64,000 nt of DNA from Strigamia acuminata (Eukaryota > Arthropoda > Chilopoda > Geophilomorpha > Linotaeniidae), in the NCBI GenBank assembly GCA_949358305.1, contig OX442316.1:17732001-17796000 (forward strand), in the 5' to 3' direction. How positions within the stretch are numbered: the first letter of the stretch is position 1; each line of letters starts with the position of its first letter. Below the pieces are notes generated by a model. That model was not told where the DNA came from. It did not search any database and worked only from the letters and a program-made list of their open reading frames with translations. The translations under genes were made by a program, and so were the position numbers. Below are positions 1 through 12,900 of the stretch, piece by piece.

Positions 1-811
1 TTTAAATAATAATTTTATTTTATGAGTTTTAACCAAATAAATGAGAGACCGACTGTTTGTGGTGAATGCTTCATGCAGACTGAATATGCTTTATTGCAAG
101 GGGACTTATACACCAAGTGGGAGAGAAACGGGGTTTGGGTCGTAAGACAAGACAGGATATTACAATTTCCGCCCCTGAACACCTATTTCTTAATTTCCCT
201 TTTCGTCTAAACATGGCAAGCATTTCTTCATGCCAACATATTTTTAATGAACTGGCTTGATGAGTAGAGCATAAGCTTGTTGACAAGTTATCATCCGCTG
301 TGAGATTAAATTCACGAATCCTCTGGAAAATACATTATGGGATGATGAAGAAATTACAGAACTCGTATTATATAGAATCAATCGGAATCGTGGAACAAAA
401 ATCACAGGGATTATAAAAAAAATAATATAAAAAAAATCAATTTCTTTTAAATCGATAAACGTAATGACCGAAGTTTTTGGACTCTTTTTGCTCTTTTTTA
501 GCCAACTTTTACCTTGCAGATAATTGCAGTGAAGCATCAACCATTGACCTCGACTGACAAAAAACACTAATTACACTGATGGCAATGAGTGTGTTTTTTT
601 TTTCTTCTCCCAATTCCTTAATCATTTCTTCTATTTACTGGTATCAGTAATGAGATCCTTTTATTTTTATATTTTTCCTTTTGTTTTTCAAAGGAGACTG
701 TATTTTTTGCCTCCTTTCACGTAATGATTTATGCTGGATCCATACGACCCGCTAAGTCGTTGCAATTAGCCATCTGGGAATCATTTAGAAGTTGATGTTA
801 TGAATTTGCAG
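1..811. other. Intron upstream of Ig6 of paralogue A
   Basis: AT-rich non-coding sequence that I read as the intron between the Ig5 exon (outside the window) and the Ig6 exon. It ends with a normal acceptor (TTTGCAG). I find no Ig-like translation in it and no repeat family that I recognise. Short open frames here lack domain signatures and splice context. Confidence 0.6.
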
Positions 812-922
812 GTTCACTTGGGATCCGCCGCATGACTCCTATGTCGGTCATTGCTGGAGAAGATGTCTTCGCCAAATGTCGAGTTTATGGACATCCGCTG
901 GAAAGTATCACCTGGGAAAAAG
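812..922 (+). CDS. Dscam: Dscam A, Ig6 first half
   Basis: Exon enters in phase 1 and leaves in phase 1 (111 nt, same as paralogue B). It encodes the first beta strands of Ig6 with the B-strand cysteine (AKCRVYG) and the tryptophan (ITWEK). The start reads GSLGIRRM where paralogue B has the family-typical GPPGIRPM, so the A-strand has diverged. Donor AAAG|GTATAA. Confidence 0.88.
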
Positions 923-3900
923 GTATAAAAATAAAAAGTATATTTTTTTTTCTTGAAATAGATATATATTTTTATAACTTGAGATTGTGTGACACTTTGA
1001 GGAATATGACCAGTGGTGCCGGGCATAAAACTGAATATATCGATCAAATGTTGATTTTTGTTTGGCATCAAATTCGAAATCAATTCGAAACGCTCGTGGT
1101 CGCCTGACTAAGGTACTGTTTCTATGGCAAGATCATCTACCAACCTTCAACTGCGTTTGCCCAGTTTTCGGTGCAAATGCAAGGTTGGTGGAGTGTTCTA
1201 CTCCATTGGTCAATTCTGTTGGAATGTTGTGTATACATTACAGTATGGCAATGTGGTATTTTGTAGTGTGGTGCCACATAAGTGGCGCCAATGATTATTT
1301 AATCTACTTATGTAGTGTCATGTAACTATGTCCACCCCATGTACAGTTTTAACTCCCAGTCCGAATAAAGCCACCCATAGGGTAAGACGTGCTTCGATTG
1401 CATCTAGCGCCCCCCTATGTTAATTTTTGAATAAACAGTTATGTTAATTTTGTTATACTCAATGCTAAATCGTAATAGACTACAATAGTTGGCTCCTAAG
1501 AAAGTCATCCCACAGGGACTAAATCCCCACGCAAGTATTCTACTTATGGGCCCATGACGCATGGTATAGCTGCGATATTACACCAAAAAATAATCGCATT
1601 GCAATATATCGCAAATTTGCACAGGCCAGGTACTTATACATGGTGTAATCACTGTGGTACAAGACTGCATGAAAATTTAGAAATTAGGAAGACCACTGTG
1701 TTGCAAGTAAGGTCTCGAGCATCTAAGTGCAGGAAATCGGTTACGCAATATTTCGCTCATGAATTGTAAGAAAAAAATGAATTGAAAATTTTCGATTCTG
1801 AATTTCTGAAATTGTGAACAGATGAAACTTTGCTGGTTGCTTCGCAGCATTGTAAACTAGCCTAAGTACTCGTGTTGTTTTGTCAATTAATTATTTGGAG
1901 TTAACTTGATTTTCTTTTCTGATTTGATCAAGTGCTGTTCGATCTCATTCCGGCGTTGGTGTGTGCTTGTTTTTTTACAGATGGTCTTCTACTGCCTATA
2001 AATCGGCGCCAGAAAATTTATCCAAACGATACTTTGCTCATCCTAAACGTGCAGACGAGCGACAGTGGCAAATATATCTGTGTCGTTCGCGGTTCGGGAG
2101 GCGAAACGGTGCGCAGCACGCTGGAAGTTACAGTCATGGGTAAGGGCATTAAAGACTTTTTTTAATTTAAATTTCAATTAGCAGGAAGTTGCAGCTTTCG
2201 ACTTGACACCAATAAGAATTAAGACATTAACGGCATTGTGTAATTGTCGCGTGTGTTGCGCCAACAAATTGCACGCCACAAAAACGAAAGCAAATTTGCG
2301 CAATTATTTATTCAATTTTTTATTTTTCCTCGGCTCCATTTCCTCCTGCGAGTTCTGCGACTTCCATGTCATGCGATTGTAAATATTCGCGCGTTCCTCT
2401 CCCCCTCCCTCACCCCCCACTGTCACGTCAATCACAACAAACGTAATCACGACATTAATTCCATTTTCTCTCGCTCCGCTTAGTTCCTCCAAAAGTTTCG
2501 TCCTTCTCCTTCCAAGACGAAGACTTGTACGAGGGGATGCGCGCGCAAGTCACGTGCGCGGTTCGTCAAGGAGACCTTCCACTAACTATCACATGGCTGA
2601 AGGATGGTGTGCCCGTCGAGGCCACACCCCCGGGACAACAAGGCACGCTTGTTGCACGGGTATTTGATGGCTTCACCAGTTCTCTCAGCATCGAAAGTGT
2701 CGCCACGGAGCACAACGGCAACTACACGTGCGTCGCATCCAATATGGCTGCAACGGTGTCGTACAGCACCACCTTGCGAGTAAATGGTAAAGTATTTTTG
2801 TATTTTTAAACTAAGACATCGATTAGGTTCCCGACCTTGACTGTGAACTATTTTGGAAAAAAATAAAATATTAAAAAAAAATAACATTTCATTACACGGA
2901 CATTATAGTATTCGTCATACGGCTCTGCACATGCGCAGTACAGTTTCCGACATCTGTAGGCAAAATAATGAACCTGTGTTTTGATTGACACATGTGTTTG
3001 GTGCCTTGCTGGTTGTGAAGGGTTTTTGCGCCGTGAATATGCATTGTTTACTTGAAGCATGTTTATGCTGATGTGAAGTGGCCGTGGAATGGAAAGCTTC
3101 CTTTCTTAGCTTCCTGTCTGCTGTGTTTAAGCATACAATCAATTGTGAATTACAGTGTGTGAGTGTTGCAGTAGGGAATGCACGCAATTGGAAATTAGAT
3201 TAGAAGTGCGTGTATTGTTTTTCGCTCTCTTAGTAGTTTCTCTTGGGCTTTGTGTCTCGATTGTGCAGTTCTAGCTTCCCAAATTTGAGTTATTTGTTTT
3301 GACAAGAGCGTTACAAGTTGCAGCTGTGATTCTCTATTTATATAAGTGTGGATTGTAAATTATAGACACAACATTCTGACAATTGATAGAGTGCTCAGTG
3401 TTTTGCTTGCTATGTTGGGTGACAAAACTTTATGGACATTTGAGAATTACGATGAGACAACTCCGAATATATATTAATTTCAATTTTAAGTAAACATTAA
3501 GAGGCTGAAAAATCATATGAAATGGAGCAAACAGTGAACATGTTATTTCAGAAGGAGAAATATTGTGTTTATATTTGGACGTACAAGCTCGATTAAATAT
3601 CCGGACCTCCAAGAAAAACATTTATTGCAGCTTAGAAGGAATGGTGGAAAAAATTGAGTTTTTCAGCAGGAAATGTATCTGTTCAAACAACTAAACCAAC
3701 ATGTTAGACAAAAATATAAAACTATTGTACCTTGTACCTTGTGTGATTGCACTGCTCAATCGTGCCTTGAGTCCGCCTTGCTAGAAAGTAGATTGGGACA
3801 GTGGGAATCTCGTTAATCCATTCATGCGCGCCACTAATTAAACGACGAGGCATTTGAGTAACTTAAGAGTCATAGTTGCTCACGCCTTTTACCTGTGCTT

Positions 3901-6900
3901 GGTCGAATTAGGCGGCCTCTGAAAGTACGAGGCCCTAGACAAAAGCCTAGCTTGCCTAGCTCTAAAACCGCCACTAACCCTCGCATAAATCTTCAGCATT
4001 ATTATATAATACACAATCTAATTTCCTAGGCCTGTTCCACTTTTGGCGGCAGAATGAAACAGTTCTTGTTTGTGTGTTGAATTGTGGCGCTCCGGAAACA
4101 GTGTGGATTTTCTGTTATTGCATACTTTAGAAGTCTAGGACCGCCACTGCTTTTATCTCAGAGAGGACCAATGGAATCAACTTCCATGATCTGTTTATGA
4201 CAATGGCAAGCAATATGCTACTGTAAATGAACTGAAAACAGCAATCAGCAATGCTTGGTGGGGAAATAACTTTGGCGGAAACAAACAAACTAATAAATTG
4301 AATGCCCAAATGCATGTTTGCAGTAATAGAGGACTGACGACATATTAATTGATAAAAATCCAGAAACATCTTTTAGTGAGATGGGAAGGAGAAATCAATA
4401 ATAAGGATGAATGAAATTTGCAAGTTTACTCAGTTTGATTATTTTTCCATTTCTCGGTCTGGGGCGTGCTAAAATTGCCATTGAGGTCGTTTGTCATAAT
4501 GATTGAGTCAAAAGCTATTGTTTCTCCAAAGTTGGGTTACTTAATGCTTGTGTTGGTTTTAATTTAAGTTTTGACAGTTGGGAGAAATGGAACAATTATT
4601 TTAGTTGACATCACGGCTTAAATGATGGTATCGGCTGGAGAATTATGTTTGCTGAAAGGGACAATCTAATTGGGGTCAATAATCTTACCATGGTGGTTTT
4701 AGATATGGATAGGATGCAATATTTATTGTCGCTGTTGCAATGTTGCCTAAGGCTATCTGCAGCTGCACCACTTTGAACAATTCATCGTTAAGTGACCTCC
4801 GATATGAGGAAGAAATTAGCAAGCTTTGGAGAACATGTGGCAATTAAATTAATCAGTTTTAAATTATACAACGTGATGTAGGGATTTTGGTGTTCGTAGG
4901 CTTTAGGCAATGTTATAAGCAGTCAAAACAGCGGAAAATTACTTTTGGTCCTAAAACTTTCATAGGCCCTAGGCACTGTGCCTAAGGTGCAATAGAAATG
5001 TTTTCCTTGGGTATGACATCGCAAATAAATGTTGTTAACTTATGGCTTGTCCAGTGTTCTAGTGGAAGGTACACGTCGTATACCTTCGGCTTTATGCCTG
5101 TATATGACGAACACTTTTGGTTTTTATACGTTTTATCGGTTTTTGATGTAGAAATTATTAACTTATTTCGACATAATTTGCTTGTCAGAACGACATCGTC
5201 ACATGTCTTAACTTGGTCTTGAGGTGCGCTTATCCCGGGGTGGATAAACACCAACTTGCGGGTAAAATTATCTGTTTTCAGTTACTCGCTTTACAATTTA
5301 TACTAAAGCCGGAGTGTTCTACTCCATTGGTCAATTCTTGATCTTTGTTATTTGTATGACGAGTATGCGTCCAGCGCCCCCTATGTTAATTTTTGAATAA
5401 ACAGTAAAGTTAATTCCGTTACACTCAATGGCCGTTTTTTATTTATGCTAATTTGCCTATGTAGTGGGTTTTCTTGCGATTACACCGCTGGGCTTGTCTA
5501 TACACTAAGTTGAATGACGCCATGTAGGCCTATAGAAAAGTTATTATTAATTAATTTTTATCATAAATATTTAATGGAATTAGAAGTTATTCAAAGCCGT
5601 AAGTTGAGATTAGGCTTATAGGGAGGCTTGTTTATAATGGAAAAATGGAATTAAAAGTTACAAGTAGAAGGAGTAGGATAATTCTGAGCTCAGGCTTCAC
5701 TGTCTTTGGGATTAATTGCAACAACAGTACATTAGATGTCAGAATTAATGAAGTTTGGTATCCTGCTGCGTTGGTTGGAAACACTAGTAGCCGTGTAATT
5801 CTCGCGCATTTCGCCAACTAACAAAATATAAATTAATAATTATCTTGGCAGTGGTTGCCACAGAAACAGATTTTAGTTGAATCTGTGGTGTTGTTGACAA
5901 AATAAATGGGTCTCGTACTCGCTTCGAATTAATTAAACATTAGCAAAATCTCATTGTAATATTTAATCTGAAAATTACTACATTTTCTACATTCTACGCT
6001 TCTTTTCCTTATCTCGTTTGTACGCTTTTCTTACGACTTTGTCTTCAGGTGTGGTGCAGAAACGGTTCTAGACAAGAGAAATTTGCCGCATTTTTTCGTT
6101 TTAAAGCATTTTTAAAGCGTTTAGGGCACGCCGTCTGCATTTTTCACTTTAACGTACGGAATTTTAGGAATATTAATTGGATACGACCCATTTATTTTCG
6201 CGTAGCTTTGTCGGTTTATTTACTTGGTTCGAGCGAATTAGGAGTCTTTTATCAGCACAAGTTTGTCACCGTCAAGGATTCTTTTAATTTTTTATATATG
6301 GAAAACATTCCATTAGAAAATGATGAGCAGGAAGCATTAGGTTTGTCATTTGCAGTTTGCACGTTTATATTCTCGCTTTGACAGGCACTTTGCAAAGGGC
6401 ATTTCAGTTTAACTTGAAAAATTAATCACATAATTATTAAAATTGTTTGGAAATTCAATATTCCCACATGTTAAAGACGTATCAAGAGAGGAAAAATGAA
6501 GAACATGTCGTAAATTGTCAAATTTTGGACAATTTTGCAATTTTATCGCCGAGAATTTAAATTTAAACCTCTTTAACATTGTAATTCACTGTGAGCAAAC
6601 ATTTGTATTTGTTTGATCGTCGTTTGAATCTCGAAGCACGCGAGATAAGCTTTTAACCGACATATTTGCCGAGGAATAATTTGTGCATTATTTGCTAAAC
6701 GTGTTTTAAATCTGATGTCAATTGGTTGTAAATCATTGAAACTCTCCAGCGGATAATCTCGAAATATTGAATACGGAGTAATATTTTGTAAAAGAGATAG
6801 GAGGCGAATTATTCGTTATTCGTCTATTCAAAAATCGTATAATTAATTAAAGGAGGTGTGTTTGCACTTAGAAATGTTAATTCTACAAGTGTAATTATCT

Positions 6901-9900
6901 AGCTTAAGTGCAGGTGCCAGCTGCAAATTTTATCATATTCGTGCATTGTATGCGACATTAAAACTCGGATATGCAATGGAATATGAAATGCACATTAGAA
7001 ATGCATAAAAATGCCTTGCACACTGCAGTAAAGTACTGCACGAGTCCATAAATATTAGATAACCGGAGTTTGTAAGACGCAGAAGCAAATTGACTCGTTT
7101 AATTGCTTGTAAAAATCTGATTTTGATGACATTTGATGAATAATTTGTGTTGTTATGGTAATATTCAGTTGAAAATGCAGTTAGAAACGGGTATTTGTGT
7201 TCAACAACACAGAAAAGGGGATTGAGGCTAAACAAGGAGCATTGCTGTTGTGTAGTGCTGCTTGTATTTCTCATTAATAATTCCTTTATGGCATTAAAGT
7301 TGCATTTATTACTGTACAAATAAGAATATATGATTCACGCAATGCTTTATTTAGATAAGGGTTGAGTGTAATATGAGAAAATCGATGTAAAGTAAACAAA
7401 AAGGTGCAAAGGAACACAAAGAAAGGAATAAAGAAAGAAAAAGTGTTTTTTTTTTGTGTGTGTGTTTTTTCTTTTTCTTTTTCTTTTTTACTTTTTCAAC
7501 TTGCAATGCATATAGTTTGTTTTCAATTGGATTTTGGTGTTGATTCAGTGCCCCCCAGGTGGATGTTAGAACCGAGGGACTCGCAGGTGTTAGTTGGAGG
7601 ATCAGCACGGATGGACTGCGAAGCAGACGGATATCCAGAACCAGCCATCACGTGGATGAAAGCAGTAGGTAAACATCTCCACTTGGCACATTAAAGTGAA
7701 AGATTGGGCGAGCGCGAGGTGAATTTAATACGTTGCGCGGTTTCCAATTCGGGCGGGGTTAAGCTGCTAATTTGAATAAGAAGCAGTGTGTGCGCGTCAA
7801 CCTGCTAATCTTCAGCAGCTACATTACGAGTTTGGGATTAAAATGCCTTTTCCAAGTCTCTTTCCTCTGCAGCTTTTTATGAGGAAATCAATAGGATAGG
7901 AGCTGCTTTTTTTTTCTTTTTCTTTTTTTTTTCTTCTTTTTTTTTTCTTCCAAGTTGCGTGTTTGAGTTAGTCGGAAAAATTCTTTGAATACACTATGAA
8001 GGCAGGGATAGATTCGTTTGATTTCCGGGTGGAATTTGAGTATTTTATCAATAAATTTGTTTGGGGTAAAGAATTGGATTTTGACAGTGACAATATTGAA
8101 TTTATTTGGAGTTGTAGAGTTGTAGGTGTAATTAGGAGACTGGTTTGATCATATCTAGAGCGAGTTTTTCGAAATCTGCATTTGAAATTGCATTTTGCAA
8201 ATTGCATTGAAATTATGTGTATTGTTCTGAAGAGGGTTTTTGCATAGTGTTTGGACAATTTTAAACATTTATTAAAATTACAAATTGAATATCGTTTAGA
8301 TGTCGTCCATGCAACGAATGGGGCCCAATTTAGAAATGTATTACGTTTTACTTTATATTATGTACACTTTTGTTGTAATTTTAATACAATTTTAAAATTG
8401 TCTAAAGACTTTGCGAACACCCTGTATTTTGAAATGCATTGGGTTTCGCAAGAATGCATTTTGTAATACATTTTTGCATGCTATAAAGAAATGCTTTCTC
8501 AATATTATTATTTATCAAATATGAATTTTTTTAATGTCCAAATACTAAGCTTAATTGTGCGAAATGCTATACGTTTTGGAATGCATTTAGTGAACAGCAA
8601 TATATATATATATATACTCTGTCAATGTGTAACTTGGGCCTATTTCCAATTGGCTGAGCCTCATAACCCACTCTGTGCTGCCACCAGGAAAAATAGTTCA
8701 GAGTGGTTTTAAATTTGTTTGATGATTTTAATCATTGAAATGATGTAACGTTGTTTGTATTTTCTAAGAAAATATATCTTGAAGTCATAAAATAAAGATT
8801 TATGTTGGTTTATTTCAACATTCCTGTTTATTAAGTTTATTGCTTGCTTCTTCCAGGGAACAAAACAATTTTCAAAACAATTGTTTTATTGGTTGTTTTG
8901 TCCGGAAAGCAGTCCAAATGGCAACCATTGTTTTGATCTATTTTAGGTATCACTACATAAGTGAAAAGGCTCAGCCAATCGGAAATAGGCCCAAGTTACA
9001 CATGGACAGAGTATAGTGAATTAGTGGTCACTACAAAAAGCGTCAAACAATTGAATTCAATTTAACGTGCACAAAGGACAGCTCCAAGTTTAAGGTGCCG
9101 CGAGTTGGTAGAAAATAGAAAACTCCAAGAAATTAAATGTGTAATGAATTATATGTACTTAGTCGAGATTAAGTGGGAAATGATTTGTTTGCCCGTGAGT
9201 CATTTGAGCAAACTTTGCAAATATTTAAATAACCGCTGTCGATCTTATTTGCATTTTAATATTTGACAAATGAAGGAAAAGAAATGCGGCTTTAGTTTGA
9301 TTTTGTCTAAACTTGTGGCAACACTTTTTCGTCTGCCAGGTGACGTTCCCGTGGATTTCCGAGAAATCGTAGCGAACGGGGTCAACGTGATGGTGTTTGC
9401 CAATTCGTCCCTTCTGTTGACCGGCGTTAAGGAGACCGACCAAGGCTACTATCTGTGCCAGGCAGCCAATAACATAGGGGAAGGACTGAGCAAAATCTTC
9501 TTCATAGACGTTCATAGTAAGGAAGAGAAAAAGTAAATTATTTTTGTGCGGTGCTGGCCGGAATTTAATTTTGCAAAAGCGTCTCTCACACAGACGAGTT
9601 TTCTTTCCCCTTCTCTGACGAGTGGAAAATTTCTTTTTAACACCCCATACTAGCATCACACTAGCACACTCCCCATACACTCCCCATACACTCCCAACCA
9701 ACCCCCCGTCTCCTCTCCATCGTCCCCGTCAGTGTTGTGGTTGTTAAACTCGGTCGGTAATGACTGATAAAATGTCCGCTGTTTCTCCTCGAGGCGCACG
9801 TTGGAAATGAGATTTTTATTTTCGATATGAAACTCGTAAAAGAGGAGGAAAAAAAAGGAGCGAGAGGTTTTAAATAATTTTTAAATAAAACAGTGCTCTG

Positions 9901-12900
9901 TCTGTTCTGTTCTGTTCTTTGGCTCGATGATCGCCTTGTTGGCTTTTGTGCGAGGGCGTCCGTCTTCGGAGACCAATTGCAATCTATCGTTGGCAAATCA
10001 ATTTGAACCTGACGCGGAAAAACGGCTGCTCGTGGCAGCATCAAATTGACATCATCTTGTTAGCGTCTCGCTCTTTTTTTAACCGGTCTGGCATCTTTAC
10101 GAGTGGCGAATCGGATTACTGTATTATACTGAGCGTTATTTTCCAGTTCCAGTTTCGTTTGACGTGAGGAGTCAGAACCAGAGTGCCAAACGGGGTGAGA
10201 ATGTCGTGCTGGAATGCAGTGCCAAAGGTGATCTGCCAATCAAAGTGGAGTGGAACGTGAATTCGCATCTCATTGACCCCGACCTTCGAGCCAGGTAAGT
10301 TTTTCTTGCGGTTAGCATTTTTAATTTAAATTAAATTCTCTTTGTAAGCCACTAGAGGGCTAAGAGGGTCATATGTAAAACAACGCAAACGATATGTCGC
10401 AATTTGTTATAACGTTATAAGTTATAACGTTATAACGAATACTTGGTTGGCCATAGTGTGAAAACTGTGTGGTTTTACAACTTTTCAATTAGGATTTCAA
10501 CTTGTTACTAGGACTTTAGACATCTCATCATTTGCAATTTGAGAACTAGTGTCACATTTGACACGTAGAACACCACGTTAACGAACTTTAGTTATAACGA
10601 ACCGATTTCTCGGGTCTCTTGCAATTTGTTATAACGAGGTTTGACTGTATACATCGCTTTTGCGATATATCGCAGCCAAGTGAATATGATATTGCATATC
10701 GCACAGGCCTAGTGGCTAAACGTTAACAACGATTGGTTGAGTTTCACCTTTATCATCGATAAATGGTGACACGGGCTTGCAGAGTTTCGGTTTTTGATGC
10801 TTTTGGTGTATCAGCAAGCAGAGTTCTGGCAGTGGGGCTTTGAATGGGAATTAGCAAAGGAATTTTGCTCATAAATTTCTGTAAGTAAACCCCGGAGACT
10901 TGTTAGAAATATAAGATATTTCAAAGTTGGCAGCTTTAATTTAAATGCATGAAAATTCCAAGAATCTCACTAAATGCTATTGCATGAGCCACTTTAATTT
11001 TTAATAACGATAAATTTCACATGGTCTTCAAATTGAATTTTATTTACGATTTTAAATCTTGCAGGGCGTTTACAGATTTAGGGAAAAAAATTTAAAAAAA
11101 AGCTTTAAATCGTGTTTTTACAAATTCTCGATGCAGTAAATTCAATTTTAGCTAATTTTCATTAAAATGTGATTAAAAAGTGATTGGTTGGGTGGATTTT
11201 TTTACAATTTCAAGTTTTCAACGCAAAGTGGAGTTAATTGATTGAAGAAAAAAATTGTGAAACTAATAAAATGAAGAAAAATTGTTTTTAAATTGGATTA
11301 AATGAAATATAAATTATTTATTAGATACAAAATCAAGGAAAGTAATTCACAACATGGACTCGTATCCGAACTGATCGTAACACGGAGCGAAAGAGCGGAT
11401 TCTGGATTTTATGTGTGTTCAGCGACCAACGCTCACGGAAGAGATACAACGACAATTCATTTGTCTGTTCAAGGTAAACAAATACCAGGAAAAAGGTTTT
11501 TGCGTTATTGATTATTTCGAACATGCTTGTCCTTATGTTGTGCGCATTTCAACTCGTTGATGAAACTTGGAAATTTATCGTCTTTTAATGCGTGCCAGGA
11601 TGAAGACATCACGTCTAATTTTCTTTCGCTTTTTTTTCTTTTTTTTTTGTGCGTGTTAATGGTTTAAGAAAAGCGAGGCAAGTACAAGTAACTGCAATAA
11701 ATACAGAGAAAACTGCATTTTTTTAACACATGGCGCCAGTGCGATACAACACGGTCCTGTGAATTAATTTTTTTTTGTTTTTTGCTTGTTTATTAATTTA
11801 TTTACTTACTTACTTGACAGCCATTAATCAATTTGAATTTTTTTCCGCGAATTTCCCTTTTTTTGTTTGTTTTTTATTTTTTATTTTGAGGTGACTTGCC
11901 ATCCACACCTCGTGTGGGAAGTTGGCTTCCCATCCACACCCCGCCCGTGTAAAAATCATAAAAAATAAGAAATAAAAAAATACCTGGAAATTGGTGGGGG
12001 AAAAAAATTCTAATTTTTATTCTGCACCCATCGGACGATTTATGGGATTCATTTTTAATCTCTGATATTCAGTATTCTCAAAGGCAGAGGTTAAAGGATG
12101 AATAGGCAATTGCGAACCGTTTCATGGAAAACATGAAACGTTTGCAGGAAAGCTTGCGACTTGAATTTGCCCCATAAATCAATCCCTGGATGTGTGGTGA
12201 AGTGAAGGCTGCAACCAATTTGATTCTAAACCTCCCTGGACAAGCTATAATTACTAAATTAGACCATTTTATAACTATAATAACTTCAATTTAAAAAAAA
12301 AATTAATTAAAAATAAATTGATTTACGGTGTTCGCTTCTTGATGCGGCAAACGGTTGACTTGCTGCTGCAGCCGCCAGATCAAAAACTCCGTCGAAAACA
12401 AATTCCGCCTAAAACTTGTATTTAATTAACAAGTTTGATCAGTTTGCTTTTCCGCCATGCCTCGAGGCACCCAATTTAATTGGCGGAGCCGGTTACCTGG
12501 CTCGTCAACAGCAGATGATGATCTTTGAGGTGCGTTTGAGTGATAACCGGCGTCTTCTCGCAACCGCTCTCGGTCAGTGCGGAATTGGCTGCTTTAAAAG
12601 CCGCACATTTTAATTAATCTCCTCGTCTGGCCTTTGCTATTAATCCATGCAGTGAACTCTTTTAAGGCGCCCGTTTGTGCACTCGACGACGGAAACTCAA
12701 TTTGCGGCACAAGGTTCAGGTAGCTGAAAGAAAGTCTCAAATTGGCCGCTGCTTGCTCAAGGAGGCGGCAGGATTCTTCAGTCTGACATGCCAATTACTC
12801 AAATTTCGTGTCTTGTTAATTTGCATATTAATTTTTCAATGTAGCGATAATTAATATTGAAATTTGAGAGCTGCGAGCGATGACTGCGAGTGACAGTCGA

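Noticed and set aside
22-567. Short open frames on both strands at the left edge
   Set aside because: No domain signature, no splice logic and no counterpart in the other paralogue; the region reads as intron.
6049-6381. 110-codon frame in the Ig7-Ig8 intron of paralogue A
   Set aside because: I checked it as a possible second Ig7 exon. It lacks the cysteine-tryptophan-cysteine pattern and correct phases.
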